Positions 25,182 through 33,440 of a DNA stretch of 64,000 bases are shown piece after piece; within the stretch, counting starts at the first letter, position 1, and every line of letters begins with the position of its first letter. Origin of the DNA: Pseudomonadota bacterium. GTDB taxonomy: Bacteria; Desulfobacterota; Desulfobulbia; Desulfobulbales; Desulfurivibrionaceae. Location of the stretch: positions 372,001 through 436,000 of the forward strand of contig JAHJRQ010000015.1 in the NCBI GenBank assembly GCA_018830485.1. The letters are read 5' to 3'. Under the pieces are notes generated by a model. The model had not been told where the DNA came from and ran no database searches. It saw only the letters and a program-made list of their open reading frames with translations. The position numbers were made by a program, and so were the translations under genes.

Positions 25182-25347
25182 CCTGGTAGATATGCGCACT
25201 TTCCGTTTTTTTGCTGGTACTTATGCGCACCCTGACAGCAAAACATGTAACAGCTCGAAATAACGATATTTTAATCCTCAATTTTTCAAGCATTTTGCTG
25301 GTACTTATGCGCATATTTCCAGCTTTTTCCCTGGTAGATATGCGCAC
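25182..25347 (+). repeat. Four direct copies of the CTGGTA-ATGCGCA repeat
   Basis: CTGGTAGATATGCGCAC at 25183-25199 and 25331-25347, and CTGGTACTTATGCGCAC/T at 25214-25230 and 25298-25314. TCGTAAAT is also doubled at 25153 and 25171. The stretch 25002-25571 has no convincing gene; apart from these repeats I see only scattered GGTGAC words. Confidence 0.8.
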
Positions 25348-25571
25348 CCTCCGAAAAAGAAGAAGCCATGTTGCGCGTGACCGACAGTGGCACAGCAAGT
25401 CCGTTTTCCGCCTTTGGCGGTGCCTGGAATGAGGGAAGCGGGGGTCTGGCCAGAATCAGGCAAGCAAGGAGCAAGGCAACCAGGGGGAATCTGGTTGACG
25501 CTCCGCTGCTTCGCCTACGGCTCAGTTGCAAGGAAGGGGGAGAGATTTTAAGAACTGGCGCAGTAGCACTG

Positions 25572-26198
25572 CTAACTAGCCAACAATTGCGGGGCACTTC
25601 TGTCAAGGCCCTCTCTGATTCTTGTGAAATGAATTGAGAGTTTTACAAGAAAAACATAAAATCCCAAGTTTCCCAAAGAAAAAATTCTTTTCTCAGAGGC
25701 GGGTTTTTTATAAAGTTCGGAAGCTGAAATATGATTTATTTTGTCCAAAAATATTATAGCATCATATGTCAATTGTTCATTTTTAGGTAAGTAGAATATA
25801 TGACTTACTTGCTGTTTTTTGATGTTAGCGACATGGGTATTAACTCGCTCTTGATCAATTCCGCTTTTTTCAAGCGCATTTTTATATTTTTCGAGATTGA
25901 AAACTGGAGTGTAGATAGCGCTTAGGGGAGCAAATCTTTCATTTGCTTGATCCAAGTCGCACGAATTAGACAATAAGACAACCGGGGCTGGCCGTATATC
26001 GGCAGATGGGAGGTTGATACAAAAAACATCTTTGACCCCATCCCCCTGGAAATAATTTACATCAGACAAACTCCCTTGACTGTAAAATCGTTTATCTATG
26101 TTCTGGGGAAATTGCTCCAAATCTCTAAAAAGTGTTTTCTGCGAACCAGAAGATAAATATTGAGGTAGATATTGCTTTATTTCCTCAAATGTACTCAT
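25572..26198 (-). CDS. Cargo operon protein 3, unknown
   Basis: A 208-residue AT-rich gene, third in a minus-strand trio. The central segment PAPVVLLSNSCDLDQANERF looks like a buried strand followed by a conserved Asn/Cys/Asp cluster that could be functional. Later segments are mixed helix and strand (IFYLPKNEQLTYDAIIFLDKINH). There is no signal peptide or membrane helix. I do not recognise the family. The start is one base after the stop of protein 2, so translation is coupled. It is probably cargo of the mobile element. Confidence 0.7.
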   Translation of the reverse strand: MSTFEEIKQYLPQYLSSGSQKTLFRDLEQFPQNIDKRFYSQGSLSDVNYFQGDGVKDVFCINLPSADIRPAPVVLLSNSCDLDQANERFAPLSAIYTPVFNLEKYKNALEKSGIDQERVNTHVANIKKQQVSHIFYLPKNEQLTYDAIIFLDKINHISASELYKKPASEKRIFSLGNLGFYVFLVKLSIHFTRIREGLDRSAPQLLAS

Positions 26199-26199
26199 T

Positions 26200-26502
26200 C
26201 TAAATCAGGTCCCAAAAGTGCTCATTAACTATTTTTGTGAAAACAGGATCGGGATCTTCAGCGTTTTGCAGCAAATTAGATACAAATTTTTGTAATATTT
26301 CTTTTTGTCTTTGTTCCGTCTGGGCTCCCACAATCATATCATAATAAGGATTAGGGTTATATCCGCTTGAGGACACCCTCCAACACGTAGGCAGGTTGTT
26401 CATTTTGACGCTAGGAATGTCAATAGGTTGTACATATGGCAAAGATAACACAGCAGCGGACGCTACTCCACCAACCAGATGTTTTATTTGTGTTGTAAGC
26501 AT
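26200..26502 (-). CDS. Cargo operon protein 2, unknown small protein
   Basis: A 100-residue protein with a weakly hydrophobic start (LVGGVASAAVLSLPYVQP) that could be a signal or membrane anchor, then a soluble part with SSSGYNPNPYYDMIVGAQTEQRQ. It lies 11 bases after the TIGR04255-type gene and one base before protein 3. Function unknown; the tight spacing says the three products work together. Confidence 0.65.
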   Translation of the reverse strand: MLTTQIKHLVGGVASAAVLSLPYVQPIDIPSVKMNNLPTCWRVSSSGYNPNPYYDMIVGAQTEQRQKEILQKFVSNLLQNAEDPDPVFTKIVNEHFWDLI

Positions 26503-26513
26503 ATTCTTTTCCC

Positions 26514-27221
26514 CTATTCGTAATCTGGATTTAGATCACTTATAAAGTCATCCTTTAATAAACTAAAAAATATTTTTTTTTCTTCTATGTGAGCATTTTC
26601 TGCTTCACTAATAATTTCTTGAGGATTCACTATATAGGTATCTATATCAATTACAGAACCATTGAATATATCGCCCTGAATATTTATCTCAGCATTATTT
26701 GCCATACGGAGTGTATTGGTAAATACGCCTGATGATATGTCGGCAGTTATACTCTTACTGCAACTTTCTAAGTTTCTATCTCCTATAGATAGATTTATTG
26801 TTGACCTACTAAACACATCCATATCTTTAAATATATTTATATATCTTAATCCAGCTCTCGTTATCTCTGACGCAATCTCTGTTTTCTGGAATTTTTCTAC
26901 AGATCGTTTTATTTCCGCAAAGAAAAAATCCCACCCCTTATATTCCTGGGCATGCACAACCGAGAAAACCTTAGGACCAACCTGAATAAGGAAATTTTCC
27001 CCCGATAATTTATAATGTGGACTAAACATTAGATTGGGATCATTTGTGCGTATTTGTTCCGGTAGCTGTTGTATCGGTAATGGCTCAACTTTTGGATAAT
27101 CTTCTTTGAATTGGCTATAAACTATTCCAAAAATTGCATCTGCCGGGATTTGCGATTCAAACCGCAATTCAAATATTGATTCAACAAGGGGACAAGGTGT
27201 GATTTTCTTAGGAAGGCGCAT
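26514..27221 (-). CDS. TIGR04255-family protein, cargo operon protein 1
   Basis: A 235-residue protein. RLPKKITPCPLVESIFELRFES at the start, then PLPIQQLPEQIRTNDPNLMFSPHYKL and FLIQVGPKVFSVVHAQEYKGWDFFFAEI, are the conserved blocks of the TIGR04255 family, sporadic proteins of unknown function found on accessory DNA. I start at the ATG at 27221, directly before these blocks; the frame is open to 27296. Base composition is far more AT-rich than the flanking integrase and relaxase genes. It leads the three-gene operon. Confidence 0.78.
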   Translation of the reverse strand: MRLPKKITPCPLVESIFELRFESQIPADAIFGIVYSQFKEDYPKVEPLPIQQLPEQIRTNDPNLMFSPHYKLSGENFLIQVGPKVFSVVHAQEYKGWDFFFAEIKRSVEKFQKTEIASEITRAGLRYINIFKDMDVFSRSTINLSIGDRNLESCSKSITADISSGVFTNTLRMANNAEINIQGDIFNGSVIDIDTYIVNPQEIISEAENAHIEEKKIFFSLLKDDFISDLNPDYE

Positions 27222-27408
27222 AATTATATGCTCGGCATTTAAGGTGAAAAAAATAAATGTTTTTAGCTTGTAACATGAACGATCATTCAGTGTCAATCTA
27301 CACTAAGAGTCAACATCTCCCAGGTGGCCCCTTACTAATCCCCCTTAAAACTTCCACAAAAAGCCCTGCAAAGCCAGGACCCCTCATGGTTCTCCAAACA
27401 GAAGGGCA

Positions 27409-28398
27409 TCACCCAAGCTTTGCCGCCAAGTTTTCAGGCCGCAGGTGGGTGTAACGCAACAACATTCTCAAATCTTTATGGCCGGTAACGGCGGCAACAT
27501 CCATAAGCTCCAACCCCTTTTCAAAAAGCCGACTTGTAGCCTCGTGACGCAAATCATGAAACCGCAAATCGTCAGATTTTGCCCGCCGGCAAACCCGGTT
27601 GAAAGCCTGGGTGATACTGTCTTTTTCAACCCCCCATACATTCCCATCGATTCTGCGGGGAATTCCTTTCAAAATCGTTACTGCTTTTGAGGAAAGGGGG
27701 ACCGTCCTAGGACTTTTCCTTGTTTCCCCAAAGGGGATTACCCATGTCTGCCTGTTGAGGTCAACATGCTCCCAACGCATAGCAGCAATCTCCCCGCGTC
27801 TAGCTGCTGTCTCCACAGCGATTGTAATGATATTTCCAATCGCTTTACCTTTAGAGGCAATCGCCGCCTCAACAAGACGCTGCTCCTCACCAACTTGGAG
27901 GCGACGATCCCGGCCAGGTGGAAGTTTGGGCATGCGAATTTGAGCGGTCGGCAAGCCATGGGGAAGGTGGATGCCACAATCGATCTGGGCGAATTTTAGA
28001 ACCCGGCTCAACAGGCCCAGCTCGTGCTTTACTGACTGCGGGGATACCTGCTGCTGGCGCTGATCGCGGTAGACCGCGATATGGTTACTGCGTAGAGCAG
28101 CCACGGAAAGATGGCCAAGTTCTTTCTTGAGAAGGGCCAGGCGAAAACATTCTCTTTTTCCGCCATCGGACAGACGCGGAAAGACTTCTTTTTCGTACCG
28201 ATCAAGAATCTCGGCAACGCTGGTTTGTTCAGCAACACTACTGGAGATAAAAATGCCTCGCTCCATCTCGGACTCGGTTTTACGCGCCCACGTCTCGGCA
28301 TTTTTTTTGTCGGAGAAGGTTTTAGTCAGGGAAGAGAAACCCTTTTTACGGATTTTGACGCGCCACTGATAAGGACCTCGTTTTTCGATAAATGCCAT
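27409..28398 (-). CDS. int: Tyrosine recombinase integrase
   Basis: A 329-residue site-specific recombinase. It has an N-terminal arm-binding region (MAFIEKRGPYQWRVKIRKKG), a SAM-like core-binding domain, and a catalytic domain with ETAARRGEIAAMRW (first Arg), FHDLRHEATSRLFEKG (His-x-x-Arg box) and VTGHKDLRMLLRYTHL (His and the Tyr nucleophile). It lies 105 bases from attR and reads toward the element's interior, and should catalyse integration into tRNA-Arg. The 187 bases between it and the cargo operon hold no gene. Confidence 0.95.
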   Translation of the reverse strand: MAFIEKRGPYQWRVKIRKKGFSSLTKTFSDKKNAETWARKTESEMERGIFISSSVAEQTSVAEILDRYEKEVFPRLSDGGKRECFRLALLKKELGHLSVAALRSNHIAVYRDQRQQQVSPQSVKHELGLLSRVLKFAQIDCGIHLPHGLPTAQIRMPKLPPGRDRRLQVGEEQRLVEAAIASKGKAIGNIITIAVETAARRGEIAAMRWEHVDLNRQTWVIPFGETRKSPRTVPLSSKAVTILKGIPRRIDGNVWGVEKDSITQAFNRVCRRAKSDDLRFHDLRHEATSRLFEKGLELMDVAAVTGHKDLRMLLRYTHLRPENLAAKLG

Positions 28399-28425
28399 AA
28401 TGAAAGATTCCCATCCTGGAGTTTA

Positions 28426-28447
28426 TTGTCCCATATGAGTCCCATAT
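28426..28447 (+). promoter_or_regulatory. Putative right arm-type integrase sites
   Basis: TGTCCCATATGAGTCCCAT lies just upstream of the integrase start, near-identical and in the same direction as the left copy at 16374-16393. It could also regulate the int promoter. Confidence 0.45.
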
Positions 28448-28503
28448 ATTTATTAACATTTTATCAAATCCTGAAAAATCAGCAAGTTATTTTATTTTAA
28501 TAA

Positions 28504-28552
28504 CGGCCTTCTAAGCCGTAGGTCAGAGGTTCGAATCCTCTCGGGCGCACCA
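28504..28552 (+). repeat. attR, displaced 3' end of tRNA-Arg
   Basis: Matches 16243-16291 at 47 of 49 positions. The two differences (C to G at 28526, G to C at 28540) pair with each other in the T-stem. This fragment should be the original host 3' end left after integration. Confidence 0.93.
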
Positions 28553-28583
28553 CACCGCACACATCGACGTGAACCCACCCCCG

Positions 28584-30677
28584 CTAGGTGTCCATCATCT
28601 CCCAGAGCGTCTGCGCCAAGGCGAAGAGCGGCGCGACAAACAGGGTTATAATTAGCAGCGCCTGCCGCTGCAGCCAGGAATTTGTAAGCAGTTCGATCAT
28701 CCCGCCGGAGTCGCCACCCAGCCAGAAGGCAAGAAGAGGAAAAAGCAAGGCCCCCAGCCCCAGCAAGACCATCTCGGTGATAAGCAATTTTCGGCCAAAG
28801 AGCTTTGCTCCGTCACATACAATTCGTACCCAGGCCATCCTCGCCGCAAGCGGCTTCAAGCCGTCGCAACTCTCCCGGACCTGCATCAGTTTTTCCTGGA
28901 TAGTCTGGTACAGTTGGCCATGCATGTTCTGCTTGGCCAACCCTTCTATTTCATTGAGCTTTTGCCGACCGGCCTCAAGTATTCCCTGGAAATTGACAAA
29001 AAAAGACTGGTAGGGATACTCCTGCCAGTACCGCCGGAAGGATTCGCAGGTGGCTGCCATTCCGGCAATATCGGCTTGCATGGCGTCGAGGGTGTTTTCC
29101 TGGAGGCGGTAGCAGGCGCGCAACAAAGCCTGTGCCTTATGCGCCACATCCAGCAGGTCGTAGTAGCTTCCCTGGGCAAACTGCTTTTCCAGGTCGGCGA
29201 GGTCGGCAAACAGGGTTGCCGGGCTTGCCTCCTCGGCAAACCAGGTCTGGAGATCCCGACACACCTCCTGCGCCTTCACCAGATTTTCTTCGGCCTCCTG
29301 CCGCTGGACCTGCAGCCGGACGGAAAGGAGATCCTCAACCGGCCCGGCAACAGCAAGCAATTGCGGATCCATGAGCGCGGCAATGAACAGCTCTTTGCGA
29401 TCGGCAACCAAGGCTCGGAGCTGCCGGAGGCTTTTTTCCGACATATCGCCCTGAACCATAAGCTGAACCTGACGATACAGAGCCTCGGACAGATCCCGGC
29501 GCACACTGAAAACAGTGTCCAAGGCATGACCCGCCTTCCAGTGATCCTTGCGAAGGGCATAGTATCTGGACTGCAACAGGGCGATATAGATCTTTTCCTT
29601 GTCCGAGTTCGCCATGATCGCGGCATGTTCCAGAAAATGCTCCAGATCGTTGTCGCGGTCGAGCTCCAGGGCGATAAAGGCGCGGCCGATTGTGGCATAG
29701 AACTGCTTTCCCTTGGGCCGCCTGCTTTCCTCGACAAAGAGATCCTCGGCCTGGCCGTGCTGACCCACCCGCAGACAATCAAGACCCAGATGCAGGCTGT
29801 GACTGTCCACCGAAACCATGTCCGGCTTGGTCAATTCCTCCCATTTGGAACTGCTGTTAAAGGCTATGTTCCACAAAAACCTGGGCTGATAGACCAGATT
29901 CAGGTCAAAATAGGCCAGATACACCTGGAGGATGGGGCTCTGCCTGATCTGGGACACGGTGAGACCGGCCGCCATGGTATTGGCCAATTTCTCTTGGGCG
30001 GACATGGCCTTGCCAAAGAGTTCGCTCAAATTTTCAAGAGACAGATAGCCGACCAGGGAAATTCCCTGCGTGGCCATGGTCAACATCTTCCCGGGGCAGT
30101 CCGCCGGACGGTGGGTTGTCATCCCGCAGTAGAAACAGGGCGAAAAAGACCCGGCAAGGGGAAGGGCGCGATGGGGAAAAATCTCGACCCGGGGAGTTTC
30201 CGGAATGGACAAGGAGAGCAGATATACGCCGTTGCCGGCCTCGACAAAGGTGTGAGACAACGAATCCCCCCCCGCCTGCCCCTCGGCCCACTGCTGTTTC
30301 AGGGAGGGGGTGGCATAGGGCTGCTCGTAGTGGAGAAGATCCCAGAAGGTTGCCGCAGGGTCATACACCGGGCCGGGCGGATCGCCTTCCTTTTCAAGGT
30401 GCAGGACAATGTGCAGGGGCAGGGGGCCGAAACTCTCCTTCCACTCGTACACCTTTTTCAGCCGGGCCAGATTTTCCAAAAGCACGATACAGGCGACATC
30501 CGGGTGCGGGAAGGAGAAAAGGAGCAGGGATTCCGTGCTGGCGGGACCTTCCGTCCCTTTTGCGGCAAGGGACTGGCGCAGATCCAAAAGAAAATCCGCC
30601 CAGTTTTCTCCCAGGATATTCTGTCCCTGGTAGTTCAGAGCCTGAAGGGCGAGGACAGTGGTAAATTCTGCTGCCAT
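28584..30677 (-). CDS. Large hypothetical protein with C-terminal membrane helices
   Basis: A 697-residue protein I do not recognise as a named family. A possible zinc site CFYCGMTTHRPADC lies at about residues 177-190. The middle (about 290-500) is helical with TPR-like repeats (HLGLDCLRVGQHGQAEDLFVE; LLQSRYYALRKDHWKAGHAL). The C-terminus has two membrane helices (LITEMVLLGLGALLFPLLAFWL and LLIITLFVAPLFALAQTLW). It reads in the same direction as the REC-TPR and kinase genes upstream, with 45 bases to the REC-TPR stop, so the three may form a signalling operon. Confidence 0.8.
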   Translation of the reverse strand: MAAEFTTVLALQALNYQGQNILGENWADFLLDLRQSLAAKGTEGPASTESLLLFSFPHPDVACIVLLENLARLKKVYEWKESFGPLPLHIVLHLEKEGDPPGPVYDPAATFWDLLHYEQPYATPSLKQQWAEGQAGGDSLSHTFVEAGNGVYLLSLSIPETPRVEIFPHRALPLAGSFSPCFYCGMTTHRPADCPGKMLTMATQGISLVGYLSLENLSELFGKAMSAQEKLANTMAAGLTVSQIRQSPILQVYLAYFDLNLVYQPRFLWNIAFNSSSKWEELTKPDMVSVDSHSLHLGLDCLRVGQHGQAEDLFVEESRRPKGKQFYATIGRAFIALELDRDNDLEHFLEHAAIMANSDKEKIYIALLQSRYYALRKDHWKAGHALDTVFSVRRDLSEALYRQVQLMVQGDMSEKSLRQLRALVADRKELFIAALMDPQLLAVAGPVEDLLSVRLQVQRQEAEENLVKAQEVCRDLQTWFAEEASPATLFADLADLEKQFAQGSYYDLLDVAHKAQALLRACYRLQENTLDAMQADIAGMAATCESFRRYWQEYPYQSFFVNFQGILEAGRQKLNEIEGLAKQNMHGQLYQTIQEKLMQVRESCDGLKPLAARMAWVRIVCDGAKLFGRKLLITEMVLLGLGALLFPLLAFWLGGDSGGMIELLTNSWLQRQALLIITLFVAPLFALAQTLWEMMDT

Positions 30678-30722
30678 TGGATTAATCAGCCTGTTTCTTG
30701 TCGGAGAAGGACCAACCCTGGC

Positions 30723-31886
30723 TCACAGACATTTATCCAGGATGGAGCGGGCTTCCTTATGGCCGGGATCGAGCCGGAGGACCTTCGAAACCCACTGGTC
30801 TGCCCGGACCAGTTGTTTCATGGCATAATAGGCCTTACCCAGGACCAGGAACAGCTCGATGTCGTCGGAGGTTTTCTCCGCCGCCTTTTCGAGCACCTTG
30901 ACTGCTTCGTTGGCATCGCCCGCTGCAAACAGGGCCATGCCGATTTTTTTATTCAAATAGAGGCGCTCCGGGTCCGCCTTGAGTACCTCCCGGTAACATT
31001 TGACCGCCAGATCCCCCAGGCCGCAGCCGATGCAGGTCTCGGCAATATCCTCCTTGAAGTCGATATCGTTGCTCTTTGTTTTCAGGACCAACCGCAGGAC
31101 TTTTTCCGCCTCGGGCAACTGATTTTTCTTGATGAGCAGCTTGGCGAAATTCATGGCCCTGTCCGCATGCCTGGGACTGATCTCCATGGCCCGGTTGAAA
31201 TTTTCCATGGCCATTTCCATCTTGCCCTGACGGTAGTAAATCTGGCCCAGGGCATGGTAGGAACTGACATCGAGCCGGTTGATCTCCACCGCCTTTTCAA
31301 AGCAGAGCTGGGCTTTTTTCAGATCGCCCTTTTTCCCGAAGAGACGCCCCAGCTCCCGGTAGGGCTTGGAGGAGCGGTCATTGATCTTGGCCGCCTCCGT
31401 GGCCTTGGCAATGGCGCCGTCAAGATCGCCCTTTTCATCAAGGGTGCGCGCCTGGAGCAACAGTTGGTTGAAGGGCGAAGGGTTGTTGATCTGGACCAGC
31501 AGCTCCATAACCTTCTGCTCCAGGGTCGCGGTGACAAAAGGTTTGGTCATGTAGGCATCAACATCATGCTCCGCCGCTTCGGCAACAATATCCATGTTGG
31601 CTTCCGCGGTGACCATGAGAAAGGGGATGTCGCGCCATTTCTTGGTGGAACGGATCAACCCCAGAAGCTCGGTGCCCGACATATAGGGCATGTTGTAATC
31701 ACAGATAATGAAATCGATGACGATATTTTCGGTCTGCAGAAGCTTCCAGGCATCCCTCCCATTGGCCGCCTCGTAAAACTCCTTGCCGAAATGGACCAGC
31801 TTCAGCATGGCCTTGACCGAACGGCGCATGTTGTCGATGTCGTCCACGACAAGAAAAACCATGTCTTTTGGCGCTTTGAGCTTCAT
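30723..31886 (-). CDS. Response regulator with TPR repeats
   Basis: A 387-residue cytoplasmic protein. The REC domain (about 8-130) has the acidic pair VVDD, phospho-acceptor IICDYNMPYMSGTELL near residue 63, and TKPF with the conserved lysine. Then about seven TPR units follow (SYHALGQIYYRQGKMEMAMENF; LNKKIGMALFAAGDANEAVKV). There is no DNA-binding domain, so output is probably through protein contacts. The GAF-kinase gene ends 39 bases upstream on the same strand, making it the likely partner. Confidence 0.88.
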   Translation of the reverse strand: MKLKAPKDMVFLVVDDIDNMRRSVKAMLKLVHFGKEFYEAANGRDAWKLLQTENIVIDFIICDYNMPYMSGTELLGLIRSTKKWRDIPFLMVTAEANMDIVAEAAEHDVDAYMTKPFVTATLEQKVMELLVQINNPSPFNQLLLQARTLDEKGDLDGAIAKATEAAKINDRSSKPYRELGRLFGKKGDLKKAQLCFEKAVEINRLDVSSYHALGQIYYRQGKMEMAMENFNRAMEISPRHADRAMNFAKLLIKKNQLPEAEKVLRLVLKTKSNDIDFKEDIAETCIGCGLGDLAVKCYREVLKADPERLYLNKKIGMALFAAGDANEAVKVLEKAAEKTSDDIELFLVLGKAYYAMKQLVRADQWVSKVLRLDPGHKEARSILDKCL

Positions 31887-31925
31887 CCGACTTCTTTCCC
31901 TTTGCTGAAAACCGTCAACTCTTCA

Positions 31926-33164
31926 TTACAGGGGCAATCTGACATAAAAACGAGACCCTTTTTCCGGTTCGCTCTCGACTCCGATGCGGCCCCGGTGAAT
32001 CTCCACGGCCAAACGGCAGAAATAGAGGCCAAGGCCGGTGCCGACCAGGGCATCCTGCTTGTCGGAGATTCTGGCGTATTTCTCAAAAATGGTGCGGTGC
32101 TTGGCGGCGGGGATGCCGGGGCCTTGGTCCTGCACATAAAATTCAAGCTGCTTTTTGCCGGGAAGCCGCCGACAGCCGAAACGGATGGTGGTGTTGCTCG
32201 AACAATACCCCAAGGCATTGGTGAGCAGGTTCTGCAACACCCGCAGGATGAGGATCCGGTCCAGGGCAATCCGCGGCAAATCCTCGTCTGCCTCAAGGAT
32301 CAGTTCAATATCCTTGATCCTGGCCATGCCCTTGATGCTGCACAGGCATTCGGCCAGCATGGGACGGACCGCGACCACCTCCTTGATGGGGGTGAGCTTG
32401 CCGTCTTCAATCTTGCCGATGCTCACCAGGTTCGATACCATGCGCACCGCCCGGTCGCACCCCATTTGGGCGGACTCCAGAAACTCGCGGTTTTCCTCGG
32501 AAACGGTGTAGGAGAGGATATCGAGATTGGCCACCACCTCGGAAAGCGGGCCCTTGAGGTCATGGATCAGCATGCGGGAGAGGTCGGCCCGCAAGGCCTC
32601 CTGATGCCGCAGCTCCTGGTTTCGTTGCCGGAGGGTGCGCTGCTGCCTCCGGAGATCCTGCTGCAGGTTTTCCTGGACCAGCAGGGAGAGGATGACGCTG
32701 CTGAAGTCGAAAAGTCGGGTGATATCCTCCTTGAGGAGATCCCGGTCCCCGATCTTGTCGGTGACATTGATGACGCCCAACACCTTGCCCTTGTGGAGGA
32801 TCGGCATGGAGAGCAGCGAATTGCGCCGGTAGTTGCCGCGGCACTGTCCGCCAAAGCGCTTATCCTTGCAGATATCCTTGATGAAAAGGGGCTCCTGGTG
32901 CCTGGCCACCCAGGAGGCAACGGAGCTCTCATCGTCAATGCGCTGCTCATGTCCGATGATCTCGGCGCGGCTTGCCGCCCTAACCACCAGATATTTCTTG
33001 CGCTCCAGCACCATGAGGGAGCCTTGCTCCACCCCCAGATACTCAAGAATAACCGCAAGAATCCGGCCCAGGCGCCTTGGGTAATCAAGGCGGGGGGTGT
33101 TGATCACCCCGGCAATCCGGGAAAAACTGTCCAGAAGCCGGTTAGCCAGCTCCAGATCCCGCAT
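31926..33164 (-). CDS. GAF-domain sensor histidine kinase
   Basis: A 412-residue soluble kinase. A GAF sensor domain lies at about 20-160 (LGVEQGSLMVLER, SMPILHKGKVLGVINVTD), a coiled-coil linker follows, the HisKA box is LSRMLIHDLKGPLSEVV near 200, and the HATPase boxes are NLLTNALGYCS, DQGPGI and GTGLGLYFC. The start at 33164 is preceded by GGTGGAGAG; a GTG at 33185 is open but less likely. It pairs with the REC-TPR protein directly downstream. The 33185-33440 gap toward guaA holds no clear gene. Confidence 0.9.
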   Translation of the reverse strand: MRDLELANRLLDSFSRIAGVINTPRLDYPRRLGRILAVILEYLGVEQGSLMVLERKKYLVVRAASRAEIIGHEQRIDDESSVASWVARHQEPLFIKDICKDKRFGGQCRGNYRRNSLLSMPILHKGKVLGVINVTDKIGDRDLLKEDITRLFDFSSVILSLLVQENLQQDLRRQQRTLRQRNQELRHQEALRADLSRMLIHDLKGPLSEVVANLDILSYTVSEENREFLESAQMGCDRAVRMVSNLVSIGKIEDGKLTPIKEVVAVRPMLAECLCSIKGMARIKDIELILEADEDLPRIALDRILILRVLQNLLTNALGYCSSNTTIRFGCRRLPGKKQLEFYVQDQGPGIPAAKHRTIFEKYARISDKQDALVGTGLGLYFCRLAVEIHRGRIGVESEPEKGSRFYVRLPL

Positions 33165-33440
33165 ATTTGTCTCTCCACCCTTCACGGCAGCCCCTTTCCC
33201 ATAGGATTTGTCGGTAACAACCCGGTACCCCTCAAAAAATCATTCCGCCCTCATGGTATCACAAAAAAAACGGCGTGGTAAAGCGGCAACTGAGACTATT
33301 CCCACTCATGACCATCTAGCTTGGCAGACCCTGCGAAAGGAACTGTTCAGCAGTGCCGCAGATGCGCGGAAGAGGTCGGCGAAGTGTGCTGCTGCACATG
33401 AGCCGACCGATGACAATGCAGATGCTGTGCTGATGGACAG

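Larger units (their letters stand above)
16243..28552. mobile_element. Integrated mobilisable element in tRNA-Arg
   Basis: 49-bp direct repeats at 16243-16291 (attL, within tRNA-Arg) and 28504-28552 (attR) differ at two bases and define a unit of 12,261 bases. A tyrosine integrase gene sits 105 bases inside attR, in the usual place. Contents include a repressor, an O/P-like replication pair, TrbJ/TrbL-like transfer genes, oriT, MobC, a relaxase and an AT-rich cargo. No VirB4/VirD4 is seen, so I class it as mobilisable (IME-like) rather than fully conjugative. Confidence 0.92.

Noticed and set aside
25368-25637. Open frame of 89 codons on the plus strand
   Set aside because: Low-complexity composition, no recognisable motif, no clear ribosome-binding site, and it runs into the end of the opposing cargo gene.
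28914-33281. Very long plus-strand open frame (about 1455 codons)
   Set aside because: It lies opposite three well-supported minus-strand genes (TPR protein, REC-TPR, GAF kinase) and has no domain signature of its own.
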